Below are positions 58,257 to 64,000 of a stretch of DNA of 64,000 bases, one piece after another. Made by a program: the position numbers and the translations under genes. The DNA comes from Cyclina sinensis (lineage: Eukaryota > Mollusca > Bivalvia > Venerida > Veneridae), in contig JAAONU010000009.1 of NCBI GenBank assembly GCA_012932295.1, positions 10,333,535-10,397,534 on the forward strand. Direction: 5' to 3'. The notes beneath the pieces are model-generated. The model did no database searches. It was given only the letters and a program-made list of their open reading frames with translations, and was not told the origin of the DNA. How positions within the stretch are numbered: position 1 is the first letter of the stretch; every line of letters begins with the position of its first letter.

Positions 58257-59091
58257 TATCATAGTCATAGGTGACAGTATCAATGAGCATAAAACCTCTA
58301 AAAATAAAAAAAATTAACTTTTTACTTATATATCTACAAGGTATATTTCATGCAGGACCATCGATTTTTCTGAATACTACAATCCATGTTAATTCTGTAA
58401 CAATATTGAAAATGTTGTAATTTTCGCAATATATATATTCTAAATAAATTATCTGCACGATATTTTGAAAATCAGTCCAAAACCTTGCGAGCAATGACGT
58501 AATATGTAAAATACCTAATCGAGAACATCACTGAGGTGACTAGGAATCTGGGTAAAATTCCTTGAAATCTCCTAAAATTTCCTATTGTTTGTTTGTGCTT
58601 CGTGTTAAAATCTTTTATTTTTTTGGGTAATCCTACTTCCATTTCACCATGTTTGTTAGTGACGTCAGCAAATTCAGTTTTACTTCTAGTTTTTTTAATT
58701 GGCTTATTGGGACACACCTCCAGATAATTAACTAATGAAAACAGTTATAACAAAAAACATTCGGGATATTTCGAAAGCGTACAAGTGCAGTAAGAAAACA
58801 AAACAATGGTTATGGGAAGAAAACAATGTTTAACAGAACAATCTGTGTCAGTGCATTAAATTGTTCAGTATGTTGATACATCGTTAACATGTTGATCTTT
58901 AACTTTCTCACCATTTTCTAACAAAAATAAATGCAAACATTTTGAAAACAAAAGTCACCTCAGTGATGTTCCTGGTTGTTCCGTATGTAATACACCTTGT
59001 AGATATATAACTTATAAGTAAAAAGTTAAAAAAAAAATTTCGATTCTAGATTTTGTATGCTCACTGATACTGTCACCTGTGATCATAGTAA
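58257..59091. mobile_element. Fold-back inverted-repeat element (MITE-like)
   Basis: The left arm (58257-58360) has AGGTGACAGTATCAATGAGC, TAACTTTTTACTTATA and ATATCTACAAGGTATATT. It is repeated inverted on the right (58975-59091: GCTCACTGATACTGTCACCT). A second inverted pair lies inside: GAACATCACTGAGGTGACT at 58523-58541 and AGTCACCTCAGTGATGTTC at 58953-58971. No transposase is encoded. Confidence 0.65.
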
Positions 59092-59117
59092 CATTAAATA
59101 TGTAATTTAAAAAATTG

Positions 59118-60673
59118 TTTTTAGCTCACCTGTCACGTAGTGACAGAGTGAGCTTTTCTGATCACCTTTTGTCCGTCCGTCCTTTAACAATTGGTTTGTT
59201 AACACTCTAGTGGTCACATTTTTGCCTCAGTTGTCATGAAACTTGGTCAGAATGTTTGTCTCATTAATATCTCGGACGAGTTCGAACATGGGTTATCAGG
59301 TTAGGTGACAGAGCTCAAATATAGAAAAACCTTGTTAACACTCTAGAGGCTACTTTTTCAGTCCAAATATCTTGGAAATATGTCAGAGAGGTTCTATCAA
59401 TGATTTCTAGCTCAGGTTCGAATATGGGTCATCTGGGTTCAAAAACTAGGTCGCAGAGCCCAAAAATAGAAAAAACTTGTTAACACTCTAGAGGTTACAT
59501 TTTCAGACCAAATAATCTAGAAATTTGTCAGAAAGGTTGTTTTGACGATTTCTAGGTCAAGTTTGAATATGGGTTATCTGGGATCAAAAACTAGGTCGCG
59601 GAGCCCAAAAATAGAAATATCTTGTTAACACTCTAGAGGTTACATTTTCAGTCCAAATAATCTAGAAATTTGTCAGAAAGGTTGTTTTGACGATTTCTAG
59701 GTCAAGTTTGAATATGGGTCATCTGGGATCAAAAACTAGGTCGCGGAGCCCAAAAATAGAAATATCTTGTTAACACTCTAGAGGTTACATTTTCAGTCCA
59801 AATAATCTGGAAATTTGTCAGAAAGGTTGCTTTGACAATTTCTAGGTCAAGTTCGAATATGGGTCATCTGGGTTCAAAAACTAGGTCACAGAGCCACAAT
59901 ATTGAAAATCCTTGTTAACACTCAAGAGGTAACATTTTTAGCCCAAATAATCGTGAAAATTGTCAGAAAGGTTGCCTCTATGATTTCTTGCTCAGTTTCG
60001 AATATGGGTCATCTGGGTTCAAAAACTAGGTCGCAGAGCCCAAAAATAGAAAAATCTTGTTAACAGTTTAAAGGTAACATTTTCAGTCCAAATAATCTGG
60101 AGATTTGTCAGAAAGGTTGCTTTAACGATTTCTATGTCAAGTTCGAATATGGGTCATCTGGGGTCAAAAACTAGGTCACAGAGCCCAAATATTGAAAATC
60201 CTTGTTAACACTCTAGAGGTAACATTTTTAGCCCAAATAATCTGGAAATTTGTCTGAAAGGTTGCTTCTATGATTTCTAGCACAAATTCAAATATGGGTC
60301 ATCTGGGTTCAAAAACTAGGTCACAGAGCCCAAAAATAGAAAAATCTTGTTAACACTCTAGAGGTTACATTTTCAGTCCAAATAATCCGGAAATTTGTCA
60401 GAAAGGTTGCCTTGAGAAATTTTAGGTCAAGTTCAAATATGGGTCCTCTGGGTTAAAAAACTAGGTCGCGGAGCCCAAAAATAGAAAAATCTTGTTAACA
60501 CTGTAGAGGTTACATTTTCAACTCAAATAATCCGGAAATTTGTCAGAAAGGTTGCCTTGAGGATTTCTAGGTCAAGTTCAAATATGGGTCCACTGGGGTA
60601 AAAAACTAGGTCACAGAGCCCAAATATGGAAAAACCTTGTTAACAGTTTAGAGGTAACATTTTCAGACCAAAT
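59118..60673 (-). repeat. Core-B element in reverse orientation, split by the hAT
   Basis: The 3' hairpin comes first on the plus strand (AGCTCACCTGTCACGTAGTG ... GAGTGAGCT, 59123-59154), followed by a CCGTCCGTCC tract. About ten reversed B units follow (TGTTAACACTCTAGAGGTTA, TTTGTCAGAAAGGTTG, AATATGGGTCATCTGGG, AAAAACTAGGTC). The array breaks at 60673 in mid-unit at the hAT terminus; its 5' part is not in the window. Confidence 0.88.
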
Positions 60674-61288
60674 CAGGGCTCGCGCTGGCGTTCGCCAACG
60701 GTGCCAATGGCTCCAAATTGCGAAAATTGGCTAAAAAAAATCAAGATTGGCGAAAATACGCTAAAAGTATGACTTCCGACATTTTGGGAAATGCCCGAGT
60801 CAAAATATAGAATGTTTAGATCAGGTCGAGGCAGCTGAATGGTTTTCCGATATCAATAGCGGTAAACTAGTTATAAATCAATAGACGCAGTCCACGTGTT
60901 GTAATATCCGGTAATATACATGTGAGTGTCAGTTTGTCGCAATTAACAGATTAAATATGTGTCAAGTTGTTCATGAACCAATTAGCTCGATCATAGTCAA
61001 TAATCACGGATGATTGTTGTACAAACAGCGGCTCAATCAAGTGATCATCGTCGGCACTTAACTTTTAAAGGATAAATAATGCGGTTGATGGGATTAAGTG
61101 GAAATGTTTGGTAGCAAACTGGAAGAAATTCTTTCACACGTTTTCGGTATGTTTCTTTTAATTTTCATTGTCAGTAAAGGTAATTATGAATGGTTTTTTA
61201 ATGAGTAAATGTACAAAGGTATATATACTGAATTTTTTCGGAGGCTTATCAGATAGGCAAAAAATAAATTTATGCAAAAAAATCAAAA

Positions 61289-61529
61289 ATGGCACCAAAA
61301 CGTAAACTTGATTTAGACAGTTCACCTTCAACTCCTAAAAAAATGAAATCAGACACACCTAGAAATTATTTAGATACTTGGAAAAATGGCAATTCTTGGT
61401 TAAAATATGATCCTCAAACAAAATCTATGTACTGTGATCTTTGTCTGAAGCACAAAAAATCAAACTCGTTTACATCTGGGTGCCAAATCCTGAAAAAGGA
61501 TTCAGTGACAAAACATGCTAAATGCAATG
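61289..61529 (+). CDS. hAT transposase exon 1 (zinc finger)
   Basis: It starts MAPKRKLDLDSS in AAAATGG context and ends with AAATGCAATG before GTAATT. The open frame runs 17 codons past the donor into intron, but only splicing to 61737 restores the finger's last His and the downstream frame. A 14-codon upstream open frame begins at about 61274. Confidence 0.8.
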
Positions 61530-63816
61530 GTAATTATTCAGATATCAAATTTTACATAAAAAATCATATATTCAATTTTTAACTTAATCAGTGATGAAAT
61601 AAATTGTCTAAGTGTAACTTGTGTGTGAATGGAATATTATAACCGCGCTTTGTGGTTTGATGGATAATTGTGATTTGATAGATGTAATTCAACGAGAAAG
61701 ACAGTTAAAAGGTCAGTTTATTTTTTATATCTTCAGATCACACCGACTGTGTGGCTGCCGAGAAACTATCTCAGCAAATGCAGATGGCAAAGCAAACAGC
61801 GCTTAGCAAAAGTGAAGCTGCCATCACTGCCGCATTGAAGAATGTGTATTTTGCAGCCAAATGTGACCTGGCAAACATAATGGTCCCCCAGCTGAACAAC
61901 CTCTGCCTTCAGCAGGTTAGTTAAAAATATCATTGTTGCTGAACACTGTTTATTAGTATGGATTTTTTAATTGATTGAAACTACAAAAATGCATCAAACT
62001 TGAAAACAGAAATTTATTGTTGTCAAAACTACAAAATGCAAAAAAAGAAGACATTCATTAATGCCTCTAAATTTCATAATTATAAATAAACAAAATTTCA
62101 ACTCTACCCATTTTCCCTTTTTCCTTAAGTTTTGGTTGCATTTTAGAAAATTATTTTGAGAATGGCCTGAATTGATGTTGCCAAAATACAGTTAGCAACA
62201 GATATTTTATTTTTATTTTTTTTTTGGTACAGGGAGTCACCCAGTTAAGTGATCTGAAGGTTGATACCCACACAACGTATGAGCACCACAGCAGTATCTC
62301 GGAGTTCCAGGAGGCCCTTGCTGGTGTTCTTCATGAGGACCTTCAGACCAAGTTGCAGAAGTCAAAGAAATTTTCCCTTATGTTTGACGAGTCTACGGAC
62401 ATATCTGTATCTCAAAATCTGATTGTTTATATTAGATACCTAGACTTTGATAAATTTGATGTTGCTAGTAGCTGTACTGACTACCTGTCTATTGCTGGTC
62501 TCCACAGGGCTAATGCAGATGCCATCTATTCTCAGGTCCTTCTTCTTCTCTCTAAAAAGGGTATTGATCTTTCAAACCTCTCTGGTGTCTGTACTGATGG
62601 TGCTGCAGTTATGACTGGTTCTAAGAGTGGTGTTGTTACCCGTCTGAAGGAGGCTGTACCTGGGGTGCTTGCTTCTCACTGCATTGCTCACCGTCTGGCT
62701 CTTAGCTGCAGCAGTGGGGCTGATACTATTCCCTACTTGGTAAAATTTCAAGAGATTCTCAATTCTATCTTCAAATACTTCCATAACTCTCCTAAGAATA
62801 TGTCCACTCTTTCTTCTATCCAGTCTGTGCTCCAGAAACACTCTACAAGGTTTCAGGAAATTTTCCACACAAGATGGCTCAGTTTTGAGGGGGCAGTCAG
62901 TGCTGTTGTTGCCAACTTTTCCAGTCTTCTTTCCTGCTTTCTTGAAGAGAACTCAGGTAAGGCTCTATCTCTGTACAAACCCATTGCTACTTACAAGTTC
63001 CTGTATGTTGCTCACTTTCTTTCTGATGCTCTTGAGCCTCTTGCAATTCTTTCCAAGATGTACCAGAAGACCAACCTGCTGTACAGTGAAGTTGAGCCTC
63101 TTCTCACCTCTACTATTTCTATTCTTGAATCTTTGAAGGAGAAGAAGAATGGTTCTTTCCTCTCTGCTTTCTTGTCTTCCTGTCCATCTGAGCCTACTTT
63201 GGATGAGGATGGTCTACATACCTTTCAGTTCCAGTCTCACACCATCAGAGATTCAGCTGAACAGAGGCGTGTTGCCGTTTCAGTGTGTGATAAGTTTGTG
63301 GATAACATGGTGGCCAGTCTCCATTCTCGCTTTTCTGACAATGATGACTCCATTGTGATGAAATCCCTGAGTAATATTTTCAATCCCAAACTCTCTGATG
63401 TTTCTTCTGATTGTGAAACTGTCTCAGACTATCTTGGTTCTCTGGGCTTCCAAGGGTACCGCAATGAACTTCTCAGCTTTGTTAGCTACTCAAGAGCTCT
63501 TGCTGCTGATCCTACCAACAAATCTATAACAGATTCTGTCTCCTGTGCAAACCTGGCTCTCTCCAACAGACAAAGTTATCCAGCAAGTGCGGAAGCTGCA
63601 GAGAGGTTTCTCATTCTTCCTGTTTCTACTGCTGACTGTGAGCGTGGCTTTTCCAAACAAAATATCATAAAGACTGCTCTCAGAAACTCTCTTTCTATCC
63701 CTTCTCTAGACAATCTCATGAAACTGTCAATTGATGGACCGTCCTTGGCCAACTTTCCCTACAAGAGAGCTTTCAAACTCTGGTCCTCTGCCAAGTCCAG
63801 GCGCATATTAAACTGA
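61289..63816 (+). CDS. hAT transposase, three exons, intact frame (ZNF862/KIAA1586-like)
   Basis: Exons 61289-61529, 61737-61915 and 62233-63816 splice in phase with GT-AG introns to 667 residues. The N terminus has a basic signal-like PKRKLDLDSS...PKKMK. A zinc finger of the TTF/BED kind follows, with C49, C52, H76 and H82 as likely ligands. LMFDESTDIS (Asp192) and GVCTDGAAVMTG (Asp262) fit the first two acidic catalytic residues of hAT transposases, and SHCIAHRLAL the conserved CxxH. TRWLSFEGAV comes next, and the C-terminal dimerisation signature (LPVSTADCERGFSKQNIIKT, from about residue 600) closes it. The third catalytic Glu is not assigned by eye. The protein should cut and paste its own element. 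Vertebrate ZNF862-type genes are domesticated relatives, but the terminus next door argues for a transposon. Confidence 0.85.
61737..61915 (+). CDS. hAT transposase exon 2
   Basis: It reads HTDCVAAEKLSQQMQMAKQT, then ALSKSEAAITAALKNVYFAA, then KCDLANIMVPQLNNLCLQQ between TATCTTCAG and GTTAGT. It completes the zinc finger and leads into the catalytic domain in phase 0. Confidence 0.82.
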
Positions 63817-64000
63817 CTTTCTCTCTTGTCCATTCTCGTGGCCCTGCATTAGCTTGTGTATCATATGTAAATATCATGTACTTTGATTTGTTTCTGTGCA
63901 TAAAAATATTATGATAAATAAATTATTTAATTTATATTGATTTGAGCTTATTTTTTAGTAAGAAAACACCAATTGTTTTAATCTGAGTCATTTTACTTGT
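63817..64000 (+). other. hAT transposase 3' UTR
   Basis: AT-rich sequence after the stop, with AATAAA near 63916-63921 (GATAAATAAATTATT) as a plausible polyadenylation signal. No inverted terminus is present here. Confidence 0.5.

Larger units (their letters stand above)
60674..64000 (+). mobile_element. hAT-superfamily DNA transposon, 5' end to beyond window
   Basis: The left terminus CAGGGCTCGCGCTGGCG begins at 60674, in the middle of a B unit, and has the CAGGG start common in hAT elements. Subterminal repeats of TTGGCG, GGCGAAAAT and ATTGGCTAAAA (60690-60775) could bind transposase. The bases before it, GACCAAAT (60666-60673), would be the expected 8-bp target duplication. A spliced transposase gene follows. 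No matching CGAGCCCTG terminus appears after 63816, so the right end must lie past 64000. Confidence 0.75.

Noticed and set aside
61621..61806. 61-codon plus-strand open frame
   Set aside because: It overlaps intron 1 and exon 2 of the hAT transposase in another frame; spliced reading explains the locus.
60674..63816. hAT transposase as a domesticated host gene (ZNF862-like)
   Set aside because: The adjacent CAGGG terminus cutting a repeat unit favours a transposon. Domestication stays possible until the right end is examined.

Overview
This is eukaryotic, AT-rich, repeat-saturated DNA, most likely from a bivalve mollusc. I infer this from the many interspersed elements that begin ACAAGAGGGCCATGATGGCC, carry tandem cores of about 100-170 bp containing GTGACCTTGACCTTTGACC, and end in a GACGGACAGACA-type tract plus a hairpin, as described for bivalve 'pearl'-like repeats. 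The species cannot be fixed from the sequence.

One conserved host gene dominates. It encodes the ubiquitin-conjugating enzyme E2 G2 (UBE2G2). It lies on the minus strand as five coding exons from 57026 down to 18366, which splice in phase into a 165-residue protein with active-site Cys89. Its introns (about 11.1, 7.3, 3.4 and 16.4 kb) consist largely of nested repeats. A second gene appears to start divergently on the plus strand: a 12-codon first exon at 57488-57523 with a GTAAGT donor, separated from the UBE2G2 start codon by a 461-bp promoter-like region with CCAAT boxes. The rest of that gene is not recognisable in the window.

At 60674-64000 lies an apparently young hAT transposon with a 5' terminus and a three-exon transposase gene (667 codons, no internal stops). 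It has landed in a reverse-strand array repeat; its 3' end is beyond the window. Older coding relics are a THAP-domain pseudogene (1405-1791), a LINE reverse-transcriptase relic (46841-48415, minus), a MULE transposase tail (53784-54247), and two opposed tails of another non-LTR retrotransposon (55085-55420 and 55856-55965).

The rest is repeats, labelled here by core letter (A-U) and terminal class. Class T1: 5' ACAAGAGGGCCATGATGGCC, 3' hairpin AGCTCACC...GGTGAGCT. Class T2: 5' ACTAGAACTATCGCTGAATG, 3' hairpin TATACCCCC...GGGGGTATA. Class T3: 5' GAGATGTTTGTAAAACATAT, 3' hairpin TATGCCCC...GGGGCATA. Class T4: 3' hairpin TATGTCTCCCCC...GGGGGAGACATA. Layout: 1-6787 A, B and C+D elements; 6788-8346 little; 8347-16308 A, a small inverted-repeat element, F, G, H and a complete D; 16309-17060 I; 17061-18478 the UBE2G2 3' end; 18491-31946 nested I, L, M, P, K, A, Q, D, R and S; 31947-34670 D and T; 35500-45530 U, B, C+D, and K with two J insertions; 45927-51471 C, the LINE relic, M and N; 51488-59091 smaller inverted-repeat elements and relics; 59118-60673 B reversed; then the hAT.

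The main result of the hunt is that these unrelated-looking families share one construction plan. Terminal modules and core modules recur in different combinations, a short 5' motif is repeated as the left arm of the 3' hairpin, and the same nuclear-receptor-like motif recurs in cores that otherwise differ. All coordinates of degenerate repeats are read by eye and are approximate.
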